Assembly: GCF_007743815.1 (NCBI RefSeq) | Contig: NZ_CP036265.1 | Coordinates: 832,501-896,500 of the forward strand | Origin: Alienimonas californiensis | GTDB lineage: Bacteria > Planctomycetota > Planctomycetia > Planctomycetales > Planctomycetaceae | Length of the DNA: 64,000 nt | Direction: 5' to 3' | The notes under the pieces: generated by a model | Databases searched by the model: none | The model's input: only the letters and a program-made list of their open reading frames with translations | What the model was told of the DNA's origin: nothing | Program-made: the position numbers and the translations under genes | Part shown: in pieces, positions 27,917 through 36,730 of the stretch | Layout of the letters: each line of letters opens with the position of its first letter | Numbering within the stretch: position 1 is the first letter of the stretch

Positions 27917-28889
27917 CGCACGGTCCCCCTTCGTCCGCATCCGAGGCCGGCTCCGCCACCTCGAACCGCTCCGCGAGACCGTCGACGTCGCCGAGCTCCA
28001 CCGTCTTCGCCGTGGGGGCGTGCATGCCGACGCCCGGTGCACGGAACGACTGGTAGGCTCCCTCGAACCGCAGCGGGATGTCACGCGGCTCGCCGTTGCG
28101 GCTTTTCAAATGCTTGAGTACGCGGTCCGGGCTGCCGGGCTTGCCCGCGAGAATGAAGGCGTCGTCGGCCCCGTACTCGATCTCGCTGGATTCGCGGAAG
28201 CTCGCGAGGTTCAACCCGTCGTAGCTGCTGCCGCGGTCGTTCTTGGCCCGGGCCACCGCCGCGACCGCCACCACCGCCATGCCGGCGTCGGCGAACCGCC
28301 GCAGGTAGTCCATCGTCGCCGCCACCGACCCGCGGGAGTCGCCGTGGGTGCCCGGCGGGCGGATCCGCTGGAGGTAGTCCAGCACCACGACGCCGGCGTC
28401 CTCGGCGTCCACGCTGCGGGCGATGTTCTCCAAGTCGAACGGCGGGCGCAGGAACGCCGTGCGGTTGACGACGTCCTCGAGAACGGGCCGGACCGCCTCG
28501 ATCCGCTCACCGTGCTGCTCGTCGAAGACGCGGCCCCGCACGGTGCCGAGATCCACGCCGCTGATGCGGGCCAACTGGCGGTCCAGCAGGGCGGACGGGG
28601 GCATCTCCACGTTGGCGATCAGCAGGCGAAGGTTCGGGTCGATCCGCAGAGCGTCCGTCATCAATTGCGAGACCAACGCGGTCTTGCCGGCCCCCGGGCC
28701 GCCCCCGAAGAGGGTGACCACGCCGGGGCCGACGTTAACCCCCTCGAACCCTTGACCGAGTTCGAACTGCGGGGGCGGACTGCCGGAGTCCAACTCCTCC
28801 CGCCACGCGGCGAAGGCGTCGGCCCCCGCCGTGTAACGGGCGTCCGGCGGGGGGGCGAACTCGGACTCGGACGATCGATAATGCGACAT
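27906..28889 (-). CDS. DnaB/RecA-like replicative helicase-type ATPase
   Basis: A 327-aa RecA-fold ATPase. Walker A is GGGPGAGKTAL (about residues 62-72) and Walker B is VVVLDYLQ (167-174). The surrounding DnaB-C-like pattern includes the block IANVEMPPSALLDRQLARISGV and the C-terminal ESSEIEYGADDAFIL and HLKSRNGEPRDIPLRFEGAY. It lacks the DnaB N-terminal domain, as in the short RepA-type helicases of plasmids and satellites. It sits between the winged-helix protein (11-bp overlap) and the AEP primase (5-bp gap), consistent with a helicase partnering that primase. Confidence 0.85.
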   Translation of the reverse strand: MSHYRSSESEFAPPPDARYTAGADAFAAWREELDSGSPPPQFELGQGFEGVNVGPGVVTLFGGGPGAGKTALVSQLMTDALRIDPNLRLLIANVEMPPSALLDRQLARISGVDLGTVRGRVFDEQHGERIEAVRPVLEDVVNRTAFLRPPFDLENIARSVDAEDAGVVVLDYLQRIRPPGTHGDSRGSVAATMDYLRRFADAGMAVVAVAAVARAKNDRGSSYDGLNLASFRESSEIEYGADDAFILAGKPGSPDRVLKHLKSRNGEPRDIPLRFEGAYQSFRAPGVGMHAPTAKTVELGDVDGLAERFEVAEPASDADEGGPCDVE

Positions 28890-28894
28890 CTTTT

Positions 28895-30103
28895 TTACTC
28901 TTTTGGGTTAAGACCGTCCGCACTGCGGCGGGACGATCGGGAGAGCGCGCTGCGGAGCACCGAGCGCACCTCTTGCGGCGGCAACCCGCACGCGACGGCG
29001 GCGGGCGTGAGAACGGCAGTGATTAGGTCGTCTAAGGTCATGTATCCGGCGAGATCTGCGGCGGCGGCGGCGAGCCGAACTTCACGTTCCTCGCGGACGA
29101 TTTCGTGCCGGAAAAACGCCCCCGTCGCCGGTGCGAGGGGCACGTCGCCCCTCTTCGCCGCGACGGCGTCAGTCACGGCGTCGGTAACTGCGGCTCGAAC
29201 CCGTCCGGGACGTATGCCCGCCCGCTCCGCCGGCTCGCGGAGTAAGCCGTGGACGAGCGACGCGAGGTCATCGAAGTCCGCGAAGTTCCTCGCGGCGGAA
29301 TACAGCCGGTTGTTGCGCTCGCCGATCGCCGCGCCCTCCGACAGGAAGTCTTCAGTGCTGCGGGTGAGCCGTCCGTTCTCGGAGCCGCCGGTCGCGTGCC
29401 GCCTCCCGAAGACGGGCAGCAGCAGCCCGGACGCGGCTTCGCAGTAGTCGGCGACGGCCAAGGGGTGAGGTCCCACAGCAGGCGGAACGACGGACGGGCG
29501 AGGGAATCGAGCGAGAGCCCGAAAATGGTCGGGACCGCCGCGGAGTAGCGTGTCGATGTCCAACGGCACTTTGTGCAGGTCTGTGGCGGGATGCCGGCTG
29601 TTCGGGGCTCGAAACAGTCGTGACGGCTCGTAAATGCTCGTATCAATCGCCACCCCGTGCGGCTCGGCGAGCGCCTTCGCCAGTCGACGAAAGGTCGCCG
29701 GGAGTCCGGGAGAAGGCGCGGCGTCGAACACGTCGGCCGGCACGCAAACGTGAAAGCCTTTCCGCCCGCTGAAGAAGACCAGCAACTCGTCGTCCAGCCC
29801 GTACCGGGCGGCGACGTACGCCGCCAGCCGACCGGCGTCGAACGCGGCGACGGCGAGGTCGGGACGATCGATGTCGATGGGCAGGTACGCGGCCCCGACG
29901 TCGCCGTCGAACCCGGCGGTCGATTTAGTCTCGGCGAGGTGGTCGAGGAATTCGTCCCCGAAGGCGAACGCCGAGAGGTAGCCCTCCGCCTCCGGGGACG
30001 AAGCCGCGTCCGCCGCCATATAGGCGGAGAACGCGGTCTCGAACCGGACCGGCCGCCGTCGGCCCCATTTGGGACCGACGACGTGAAATCCGTGAGGCGA
30101 CAT
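28895..30103 (-). CDS. Archaeo-eukaryotic-type (AEP) primase
   Basis: A 402-aa protein with the three AEP primase motifs: a DxD pair in YLPIDIDRPD (Asp77, Asp79), SGRKGFH (residues 112-118, catalytic His118) and an Asp in VAIDTSIYEPSRLFRAPNSRHP (Asp154). The C-terminal 200 residues are helical and contain no recognised domain; a zinc-binding motif is not evident. AEP primases on mobile elements start replication of the element DNA. The ATG overlaps the stop of the DUF669-like gene by 1 nt (TAATG). With the ATPase downstream this forms a primase-helicase pair. Confidence 0.87.
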   Translation of the reverse strand: MSPHGFHVVGPKWGRRRPVRFETAFSAYMAADAASSPEAEGYLSAFAFGDEFLDHLAETKSTAGFDGDVGAAYLPIDIDRPDLAVAAFDAGRLAAYVAARYGLDDELLVFFSGRKGFHVCVPADVFDAAPSPGLPATFRRLAKALAEPHGVAIDTSIYEPSRLFRAPNSRHPATDLHKVPLDIDTLLRGGPDHFRALARFPRPSVVPPAVGPHPLAVADYCEAASGLLLPVFGRRHATGGSENGRLTRSTEDFLSEGAAIGERNNRLYSAARNFADFDDLASLVHGLLREPAERAGIRPGRVRAAVTDAVTDAVAAKRGDVPLAPATGAFFRHEIVREEREVRLAAAAADLAGYMTLDDLITAVLTPAAVACGLPPQEVRSVLRSALSRSSRRSADGLNPKE

Positions 30104-30684
30104 TAGGACTCGCCGCTCTCGTCCGCGGCGTCGTCCTTCGCCTTCTTCTCCTCCGCCGAGGCGGGCTTCTTGGTCTTCCCGCCCTTCTTGGCGATGGACC
30201 GCTTGCTCTCGTCCTCGTCGCGCTTCGGCGGGAACGGGTTCAGGCTCGCGTCGACCGGGCCGAGGACCGTCACCTTGTCGACCTCGTTGTACTCCGTGCC
30301 GCTGTCGCTCTCCCGGAGGGAGACGTTCAGCCGGCAGCGGACCACTTCGGGGGCGGCTTCCAGTTCGGCGGCCGTCTTGACGCAGATCTTCGCCAACCCG
30401 GCCTTCGAGTACGGGAGGGCGGGGCCGGAGAGGTAGTAATCCTTATACAGCCGGCGGCCCTTGTGCGGGCCCTCCGCGATCTCGAACACCGTCTTGTAGC
30501 TCGGCGTCTTGGTCCGCGGGTGCTGGGCGAGCCCGCCGTCGACGAGGTCGGCGATGTATTCGTCGGCCTCGACCGGCGTGTACTCGGGGGCCGCTTCGGC
30601 GGCATCGAAGTCGGCGGCGAAGTCCCGCCGGTCTCCGAAGATGTCGGAGAGTTTGCTCTTCTTGGCGTTGTCGTAGGGGCGCAT
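30103..30684 (-). CDS. DUF669-like, putative ssDNA-binding protein
   Basis: A 193-aa protein (ATG at 30684) with an N-terminal MRPYDNAKKSKLSDIFGDRR and a central beta-rich part (SYKTVFEIAEGPHKGRRLYKDYYLSG, VVRCRLNVSLRE) that resembles phage DUF669 proteins. The C-terminus is a long charged Lys/Glu/Asp tail (KKGGKTKKPASAEEKKAKDD) like the acidic tails of single-stranded-DNA-binding proteins. Its place directly before the primase and helicase supports a replication role. The family call rests on memory of the pattern and is moderate. Confidence 0.65.
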   Translation of the reverse strand: MRPYDNAKKSKLSDIFGDRRDFAADFDAAEAAPEYTPVEADEYIADLVDGGLAQHPRTKTPSYKTVFEIAEGPHKGRRLYKDYYLSGPALPYSKAGLAKICVKTAAELEAAPEVVRCRLNVSLRESDSGTEYNEVDKVTVLGPVDASLNPFPPKRDEDESKRSIAKKGGKTKKPASAEEKKAKDDAADESGES

Positions 30685-30692
30685 GGGAACGT

Positions 30693-30917
30693 TCAGGTTT
30701 GGTGTTGGGTGAGGAAGCAAATGAAGTCGGCGCCGAGTACGAAGCCGCGGTTACCGACGTAGCGGACCTTCAGGCCGCTCTTGCGGGCGGTTCGCATCGC
30801 GTACTCGCCGAGCCCAGTGCGGGCCCTGAATTCGGCGAGCGGGTAGAGCACGTCGCTCTCGATCGCCGTCGGCGGCACGTCGTCGCGAGGCTTGGGGTAT
30901 CGGGTGGCTGCGGGCAT
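30693..30917 (-). CDS. Small excisionase/AlpA-like HTH protein
   Basis: A 74-aa protein with a compact winged-helix pattern: LYPLAEFRARTGLGEYAMRTARKSGLKVRYVGNRGFVLGADFICFL. The recognition-like helix and the following basic wing are typical of excisionase/MerR-like DNA-binding domains. It is the first gene of the minus-strand module, 8 bp before the DUF669-like gene. Likely an excision or regulatory factor. The 240 bp upstream (30918-31157) is GC-rich with no clear gene and should contain the module promoter. Confidence 0.72.
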   Translation of the reverse strand: MPAATRYPKPRDDVPPTAIESDVLYPLAEFRARTGLGEYAMRTARKSGLKVRYVGNRGFVLGADFICFLTQHQT

Positions 30918-31157
30918 GAACGGACCTCGCGGTCTTTAAACGGGGGAGGTGAGGGGTTGGGCACCGGGCGGGCCGCGGTTGGCCCGCGGTCGCCGTCGGC
31001 CCCCACTTTGCGGGTTCCGCCCGCCCCGAAGACCCCTCCGCCCCCCGCCCAACGCCCTTATGTCCGGCGTTGGCCGGTGTTGGCCGCTCCCGACCCGCCG
31101 ACGGCGGGCCGCACTCTTCCCCGGGCGCCTCCAGCCCAAGCTCCGACGCGGCAGGCC

Positions 31158-32330
31158 TTAACGCTCCCCGCCCCCGGGCGGCTTCCCCGCCCCACGGCGG
31201 GCCCGCTCCTCGCACCACTGAACCGCCGCGTCGAAAGCGGCCCGATTGAAGTCCGGGTGTTCTTCCAGTTCCGCCGGGTCGAACCTGTACCTATTGAAGC
31301 TGCCGGCCTTCTCGACCTCGAACCGAGGGAGCCGCCCCTCTTTTCTCCAGCGACGCAGCGTCCTGTCCGTCAGTGACAGAATGTTCTTGACCTGCGCGGT
31401 GTCGAACCACGGCGTCCAGCTCGGCCCTCGGGCGGGCGGGCGGGCCTCGTTCCGGCGCTCGTTGCCGATGCGGAACAGGAGTGACTGGAGTGCCGAGCAG
31501 GCGTCCGCGGTCATCCGGATGAGATCGTCGAACGCCAAGTACCACCAGTCCGCCAAATCATGCCGGGCACTCTTCCCTGCATCTAGCGGGTCGAAAAAGC
31601 ACTCCTCCGTGCCCCACCTTGAGTGATGTCCGTCCTTCTCATATTCGTCCAAATTGCTGAGCCGATAGAGCCAGCGCGGCGATTGTTTAAATGCGTGGTC
31701 ATCCGGGAGGTTTAGCGACAGGTGAACTACGGCCGGCAGCCACAGTTTGAGCGGCTCCGGGGGTCCGCCCCCGTCCCCGGCCAGGATTTCGTCGGAGCCG
31801 TCAGGGAACAGCCGCTGATGCACCTCGGCCGGTGCCGCGGCGAGGTGTTCCCCCGCCCGGCGGAGCAGAGCGAGGTGTGCCCGGACCTTCGATTCCGTCT
31901 CCGCGAGCGCGTCACTGGCACCGCCCCGGTGCCCCGGCAGCCGGACCGCCGCGGAGAAGTCGAAGCTCCAGTCACTCGATTCGCCAGTGCCCCACCCGGC
32001 CAGAGCGCGACTGACGGTCGAAATGTGTCCCTGCGGCCCCAAGGAATCCCCGAGTGGCCCGTCCCCCGGGTCCTCGGCCGGGTTCAGCCACGCAGTCGCC
32101 GGCCGGCCGTCGAATATCCCGGTGGTCAGAATCTGGTGGACTTCCTCGGGACTGGGCAATGGATAGGGGGCGGCCGACGCTTGCCGGAACGGCGGGACCG
32201 CCTGCATATATAACACCGGCAGCGGTTCGCCACCGAGCTGCCGCCCGGCCTCGCGGCGGATCAGCTCCAACTGCAGGGCGAGCCGTCGTGTGCCCCTGCC
32301 GAGTAGGTCGTCGGCGGGTCCGCGGCTCAC
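31158..32330 (-). CDS. Hypothetical protein with C-terminal MerR-like HTH
   Basis: A 390-aa protein with no recognised N-terminal domain. Mid-regions are helical and acidic (ETESKVRAHLALLRRAGEHL; WWYLAFDDLIRMTADACSALQSLLFRIGNE). Residues about 315-365 form a helix-turn-helix with a basic wing: VKNILSLTDRTLRRWRKEGRLPRFEVEKAGSFNRYRFDPAEL. The GTG start overlaps the upstream stop by 4 nt (GTGA, 32327-32330). Codon use is like the GC-rich part of the island. It is probably a DNA-binding component of the island, either regulatory or linked to the nuclease gene two positions upstream. Confidence 0.65.
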   Translation of the reverse strand: MSRGPADDLLGRGTRRLALQLELIRREAGRQLGGEPLPVLYMQAVPPFRQASAAPYPLPSPEEVHQILTTGIFDGRPATAWLNPAEDPGDGPLGDSLGPQGHISTVSRALAGWGTGESSDWSFDFSAAVRLPGHRGGASDALAETESKVRAHLALLRRAGEHLAAAPAEVHQRLFPDGSDEILAGDGGGPPEPLKLWLPAVVHLSLNLPDDHAFKQSPRWLYRLSNLDEYEKDGHHSRWGTEECFFDPLDAGKSARHDLADWWYLAFDDLIRMTADACSALQSLLFRIGNERRNEARPPARGPSWTPWFDTAQVKNILSLTDRTLRRWRKEGRLPRFEVEKAGSFNRYRFDPAELEEHPDFNRAAFDAAVQWCEERARRGAGKPPGGGER

Positions 32331-32692
32331 CGTACCACCCCGCTAAGCGAACCCGCCGCCGTCCGGGCGATGAGATGCTCCGCAGAGTTCGCACCGGCGG
32401 CGCGGGCTTTGCCGCCGGCGATTTTTCCCTTTCTGCGGTCGCGGCGGGGGGCATCGGGTAGCCCGGCCGTCGATTTCGTTTCGGTTACGCAGGACAGCCC
32501 GGCGCGGCCGGCGACACCCGGCCGCAGGCCAGCTGACTTTGAGCTGCCCGGCCGTCCGGGCAGGTTTCGCAGACGCAACTGCTCAGAGGGGACCGTCCCC
32601 TCTTCCGGGGGATAGCCGATCAAATCCGAGGAGCACTGCGGCCGGTCGGAAAGACCATCGTCCGATCCGCAGCGAACGTAAGACCTGCTCAT
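32327..32692 (-). CDS. Hypothetical 121-aa protein coupled to DUF262 gene
   Basis: This frame starts with an ATG at 32692 whose A is the last base of the DUF262 gene stop (TGATG), and ends in a 4-nt overlap with the next gene. That double overlap is the main evidence for it. The protein is basic (Arg/Lys/Gly-rich C-terminus, RRDRRKGKIAGGKARAAG) with three Cys, and matches nothing I know. Against it: a 19-bp palindrome (AGAGGGGA/TCCCCTCT, 32585-32603) inside the frame could instead be a terminator after the DUF262 gene. Confidence 0.45.
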   Translation of the reverse strand: MSRSYVRCGSDDGLSDRPQCSSDLIGYPPEEGTVPSEQLRLRNLPGRPGSSKSAGLRPGVAGRAGLSCVTETKSTAGLPDAPRRDRRKGKIAGGKARAAGANSAEHLIARTAAGSLSGVVR

Positions 32693-34509
32693 CAACCCGC
32701 CTCCTGACCGGCAACCGCCCCCGAGTCGCGGCGATCGGCCGTCCCGACGCCCCACACCTCCTGCGCCAACCGTGTGAGCACCCGCTGCCTGTGCTCGATC
32801 GTCTGCTCGTTCCATTCTTCGTACGCTTTCAGGTCCGCCACGGCCTGGTCGATCTTCGTGTTGACGCCGACGTTGGGCCGCTCCGCGATCGACCGCGTCA
32901 GGAGCAACTGCGACTGCTTGTAGGCGTTCCGCTTCTTGGAGAACGGCTTGTTCGAAATCGACGCGTTGATCGATTTCTCGATCAGCGTCAGGTTGCCCAA
33001 CCGCTGGCCGACCGCGGGGTCGGAGATCGGGCCGAATTCCTCCTTCGCCTCGGCCGCCCCCGTCGGGAAGATGTGCTCGATCTCGTACTCCTTCCCCATG
33101 TACTTCTTCAGCCACTTCGTCCCCTCCGTTTCGCCGTAGGCCCGGACCTCGACGTCCTGCGTGAGCTTGGCGAGGAGATATTTGAGGCGGTACTTCTGCA
33201 GGGAGCCGTAGGTCATGCGGCCCATCGCGTCGCGGAACCGGGCGGCCAGGGCCTGTCGGTCCGGCTCGACGGTGCCGGCGAGGAACGCGTCCAACTCCGC
33301 CCCGGTGCGGACGGCCCGCAGCTTCTTCGTCCACTGGGCGAACCGGCGTTCGAACGTCCGCGTGTGCTCGCGGGTGATCGCGTAGGCGAAGATCAGGCTC
33401 TCGACCTCGCGGACCAGCCGGTCGAACAGCCCCTCCGGCAGCTCCCGGCCGGCGAGCAGCAGGATCATATGCTGCCGCGACGCGCTGCCGGCGAGGGTGT
33501 TGAGGCTCTCCAGACTCGGACGCTCCACGCCCGCGGCGTTCCGGCCTTCCAGGAACCTGCCGTACGCCTCCGCGGCGGTCAGCAGCTCGTCGGCGAACCC
33601 GATCGGGGCGTCGTCGAAGCCGCAGAGGGCGGCGTTCTTGGAGAACCAGCCGTAGATCTGGTCTTCCCGGAGCTTGTCGACCTCGTACCGGCTGAAGACG
33701 AAGTACCGCAGGAACCGCAGCGGCTTCTCCCCCGCCCGGTGGATCGTGTCCTGCAGCCGCTTCCAGCGGTCCTTCAGCGCCTCGAAGGAGTCGCGGTCGG
33801 ACTTCATGAACAGCAGGTTCTTCAGCAGGTCCATCGAGTCCAGCCCGACCCCCCGGTCGTTGATGGTCTCGAAGATCTTCAACGCCTTGGCGACGTCCTC
33901 AGTCTCGATCCGGATCAGCTTCACCTTGTTGGTCAGGTAGCCGTAGAAGGCCTTCACCTCGTGCGCCTCGTCGAACTCCCGCCGCAGGAAGCTGCGGACC
34001 GTCTGGTAGGCGTTGGCGATGTTCTCCATCGACCGGGTGCCCCGCTTCGCATCGACGGTCGCGTCGCCCGACTCCGCGATGCGGATCAGCACGTCCCCGC
34101 TGTCCGCGTACTGCAGGTCCAGGCGGTACCGGAAGGTGTCTTGGCCGGTCTCGTCCGTGGCGGTCGCGGCGATCTGCGGCCCCAGCGAGCCGGGGGCGGG
34201 TGCGTCCAGCTCCTTCAGCCGGTCGCGGATGGCGCAGAGCGTCAGGAAGAGCGTCGTCATCCGCTGCTGGCCGTCGATCAGGTCCAGCACGCCGTCCTCG
34301 GCCCCGGGGCAGACGACCACGCTGCCGATGAAGTACTCCGGCGCCTGCCCGGCCGGGGCGTCGCTCTGCTCCTCGTAGATGTCGCCGAGCAGCTGTTCGA
34401 CCTGCTCCGTCTGCCAAACGTACTCCCGCTGATAGTCCGGCACCACGTAGAACGACTGAAAGACGCCGGCGACGCCGATGTCTGCGCTGTGAATGGTCTG
34501 TTCGGGCAT
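32692..34509 (-). CDS. GmrSD-type nuclease: DUF262 + DUF1524
   Basis: A protein of about 605 aa with an N-terminal ParB-like DUF262 domain (PDYQREYVW near residue 25; LIDGQQRMTTLFLTL near 80) and a C-terminal DUF1524 His-Me-finger nuclease. The latter carries EIEHIFPTG and, downstream, LGNLTLIEKSINASISNKPFSKKRNAYKQS, the usual metal and substrate residues. Single-chain DUF262-DUF1524 proteins are known as type IV restriction enzymes (GmrSD, BrxU, SspE relatives) that use NTP hydrolysis and cleave modified DNA or sense phosphorothioate marks. All signature residues are intact. It is the first gene of a minus-strand group with two downstream overlapping genes. ATG at 34509 chosen; one at 34521 is also possible. 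Confidence 0.9.
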   Translation of the reverse strand: MPEQTIHSADIGVAGVFQSFYVVPDYQREYVWQTEQVEQLLGDIYEEQSDAPAGQAPEYFIGSVVVCPGAEDGVLDLIDGQQRMTTLFLTLCAIRDRLKELDAPAPGSLGPQIAATATDETGQDTFRYRLDLQYADSGDVLIRIAESGDATVDAKRGTRSMENIANAYQTVRSFLRREFDEAHEVKAFYGYLTNKVKLIRIETEDVAKALKIFETINDRGVGLDSMDLLKNLLFMKSDRDSFEALKDRWKRLQDTIHRAGEKPLRFLRYFVFSRYEVDKLREDQIYGWFSKNAALCGFDDAPIGFADELLTAAEAYGRFLEGRNAAGVERPSLESLNTLAGSASRQHMILLLAGRELPEGLFDRLVREVESLIFAYAITREHTRTFERRFAQWTKKLRAVRTGAELDAFLAGTVEPDRQALAARFRDAMGRMTYGSLQKYRLKYLLAKLTQDVEVRAYGETEGTKWLKKYMGKEYEIEHIFPTGAAEAKEEFGPISDPAVGQRLGNLTLIEKSINASISNKPFSKKRNAYKQSQLLLTRSIAERPNVGVNTKIDQAVADLKAYEEWNEQTIEHRQRVLTRLAQEVWGVGTADRRDSGAVAGQEAG

Positions 34510-34847
34510 TCGTCGCTTCAATCAATGGCACGGTGTGGCCTCGGCTTTGACGCCGAGAATCGGGCTGCCGCCGCGTCCTGCTGCGACGGCCGGCAGTCTA
34601 CTGAAGCAGCGACCGCCAGAGCATCGGCCCTGTGCCGCCTCAGCTAACCGCGTTTACCGCGAGGGGTTGTGTGGTGACGGTCAGTCCGGCGTTCGCAAAA
34701 CGGGTGTCCGGTCGGCTCGTCACGGGTCCGGCAGTTCGACCGGGCTGATTTGGAGCACTTCGGACCGCAGGCGACCGGAACACCACGGCTACCCACCGCT
34801 GGTCGTGCAGCGAGCCTTGGAGAAGACCGTCTCCCTCCCCGCGGACC
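34510..34847. other. Gap with decayed integrase-like sequence
   Basis: A 338-bp stretch with no intact gene. Its right part (about 34780-34847) reads HHGYPPLVVQRALE-like in one plus frame and leads, with frame changes, toward the truncated integrase at 34848, so it is probably the decayed middle of that gene. The left part would hold the promoter of the DUF262 gene. Confidence 0.4.
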
Positions 34848-35159
34848 TTGCCTCGAAGCACGTCGCCATCCATACGTCGCCGAATGCCGAAGGCCCCGAC
34901 CGTGAAGACCTCCGTGCAGGAACACGGCGACGCGTGCCGCTGGTCCCCGAACCAGCTCCGCCACACCTGCGCCACCCAACTCCGGGCCAAGTACGGCATC
35001 GAATTGACCCGCACCGTGCTGGGCCACAGTGACATCGGCACCAGCGAGATCTACGCCGAACGCGACCTCGCCGCCGCCGAGCGGGTGATGCGGGAAGTGA
35101 AGATCGCCGTGGATATGATCTTCCAGGTCGCGGTGATCGAACCGAAGTCGAAGGGCTAG
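34848..35159 (+). pseudogene. Truncated tyrosine integrase, C-terminal fragment
   Basis: About 103 codons encode only the end of a tyrosine-recombinase catalytic domain: WSPNQLRHTCATQLRAKYG, GHSDIGTSEIYAERD (second His and nucleophile Tyr) and AAERVMREV. The core-binding domain and first catalytic Arg are missing. It is a different integrase lineage from the intact one at 26252, so it marks a second, older integration inside the island. The IS630 element lies 42 bp past its stop. Confidence 0.8.
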
Positions 35160-35198
35160 GAACTGTTGCTGCGGCGTCGATGTCGAGCGGAAGGACGG

Positions 35199-36314
35199 CT
35201 AGTGTCCTGAGTTGGAAGTTCGCTCGCATCTTCTGCGGACGCGGTCGAGGATTAAATCGGCGTCGGCCGTCCACACGAACGGCTTGGGATCTCGGTTGTG
35301 TTGGGCGACGTAGTCGTTGATCGCCCGCTCCAACGCCGGCACGCTTTTGAACACCCCCCGCCGCAGTCGCCTGGTCGTCAGTTCCGCGAAGAACCGCTCG
35401 ATCTGGTTGATCCACGAGGCCCCGGTCGGCGTGAAGCGCCCGTGAGACCGCGGCCGCCTGGCGAACCACCGCCGCACCCGGTCGGTTTTGTGGGTGGCGT
35501 AGTTGTCCATGATCACGTGCAGCTCGACGGCCTCGCCGTCCGCGTCCGTCGCGGGGATCGCCGCGTCGAGCTGATTGAGGAGCCGCACGAACTCCGCGCT
35601 GCGGTGCCGCCGCATGCACTTGCCGACGACCTCGCCGGTGGCCACGTTCAACGCCGAGAACAGGCTCGCCGTCCCGTGCCGGACGTAGTCGTGCGTGTGC
35701 GACTCCGGCCGTCCGGGCCGTATCGGCTCGACCGGCGCCGAACGCTCGAGCGCCTGACACTGGCTCTTCTCGTCCACCGAGAGCACGATCGCGTGTTGCG
35801 GCGGCGCAAGATACAGGCCGACGACGTCGCGGACCTTCTCCACGAACTGCGGGTCCTTGGAGAGCTTAAACGTCTCCGACAGGTGGGGCTTCAGGCCGAA
35901 CGCCCGCCAGGTCCGCGAGACGGCCGTCTGCGACAGGCCAGACGCCGTCGCCATCCCGCGGGTGCTCCAGTGCGTGGCGTTCTCCGGCGTCGACTCCAGC
36001 GTCCGCGTGACGACCGCCTCCACCTGCTCGTCGGTGATTCTGCGGGGGGCCCCGCAGCGGGGTTCGTCGGAGAGGCCGTCGAGCCGGTCGACCTCAAACC
36101 GGGTGCGCCATTTGTGGACGGTCGTGTTGGTCACGCCCAGGTCCTTGGCGACGGCGACGTCGGTCTGCCGGCGTCCGGTTCGCCCCGAATCCGAGCAGGC
36201 CAGTACGATCCGGCTCCGCAGGGCCAGCGCCTGGGCGGTCTTCGGCCGACGGGCCCAGCGTTCCAACGCCGCCCGTTCCTCCGCGGTGATCTCCATCGGT
36301 TCACGCCATGGCAT
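35199..36314 (-). CDS. IS630-family transposase
   Basis: A 371-aa DDE transposase. The N-terminal part has two HTH regions (QTDVAVAKDLGVTNTTVHKWRTRFEVDRLDGL and the winged part THWSTRGMATASGLSQTAVSRTW). The catalytic residues of the DDE triad lie in LSVDEKSQCQ, LHVIMDNYATHKT and TPTGASWINQIERFFAELT, all intact. Its TAG stop (35199-35201) is completed by the flanking TA duplication plus one outer base, so the last codon depends on the insertion site. ATG at 36314 or 36296. Confidence 0.95.
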   Translation of the reverse strand: MPWREPMEITAEERAALERWARRPKTAQALALRSRIVLACSDSGRTGRRQTDVAVAKDLGVTNTTVHKWRTRFEVDRLDGLSDEPRCGAPRRITDEQVEAVVTRTLESTPENATHWSTRGMATASGLSQTAVSRTWRAFGLKPHLSETFKLSKDPQFVEKVRDVVGLYLAPPQHAIVLSVDEKSQCQALERSAPVEPIRPGRPESHTHDYVRHGTASLFSALNVATGEVVGKCMRRHRSAEFVRLLNQLDAAIPATDADGEAVELHVIMDNYATHKTDRVRRWFARRPRSHGRFTPTGASWINQIERFFAELTTRRLRRGVFKSVPALERAINDYVAQHNRDPKPFVWTADADLILDRVRRRCERTSNSGH

Positions 36315-36397
36315 CGCAGCCTCCTTCGGTCTTCGCGAGCGCCCATTATTCGTCCCGGCCGCCGGAAAAGTAGCCGCGAACTTCCAACTCAGGACAC
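35202..36397. mobile_element. IS630-family insertion sequence, complete
   Basis: About 1.2 kb bounded by near-perfect terminal inverted repeats of some 23 bp (left end from 35202, GTGTCCTGAGTTGG...; right end to 36397). TA dinucleotides flank both sides (35200-35201 and 36398-36399), the TA target duplication expected for IS630/Tc1-mariner. It carries one intact transposase gene on the minus strand. It sits just beyond the truncated integrase, at the left edge of the low-GC defence segment. Confidence 0.93.
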
Positions 36398-36730
36398 TAG
36401 CTGGAACGGGAACTTTCGAACACTCTCAAAAGGTTATGAATACACGGCCGTTCCCAAGTCGGCCCTCGTGCAGATCGAAATGATCCAACTCACGCTCCGC
36501 CGGATGGATTGGCTCTTCTCGCACGCCTTCTCAGTGGCGTCGCAAAAGAACCAACCCCGACATCTCTAGTTCGAGGTGTCGGCGCCACAGATGCCTTGCC
36601 ATCAAGCAGCAAGGTTCCATCCGAAGCTGCAACTTGTTCCTTCGAGTTTGTTAGCCACCTCTTCAACCACGCTCATCAACAGTTGGCGCTCTGTTCTTAG
36701 CCGGCTGATGCTCTCAGATTTTTCTGACAC
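36398..36730. other. Gap between IS630 and the defence operon
   Basis: A 333-bp stretch of lower GC with no intact gene. A short plus-strand piece (about 36470-36569, VQIEMIQLTLRRMDWLFSHAF) looks like a coding remnant but matches nothing I recognise. The 3' end of the CBS-HEPN gene transcript runs into it. No clear terminator hairpin with a T-run was seen. Confidence 0.4.

Noticed and set aside
32327..33334. Long minus frame continuing upstream of the 121-aa protein
   Set aside because: Its upper part is a shadow of the DUF262 gene in another frame; only the part after 32692 has support.
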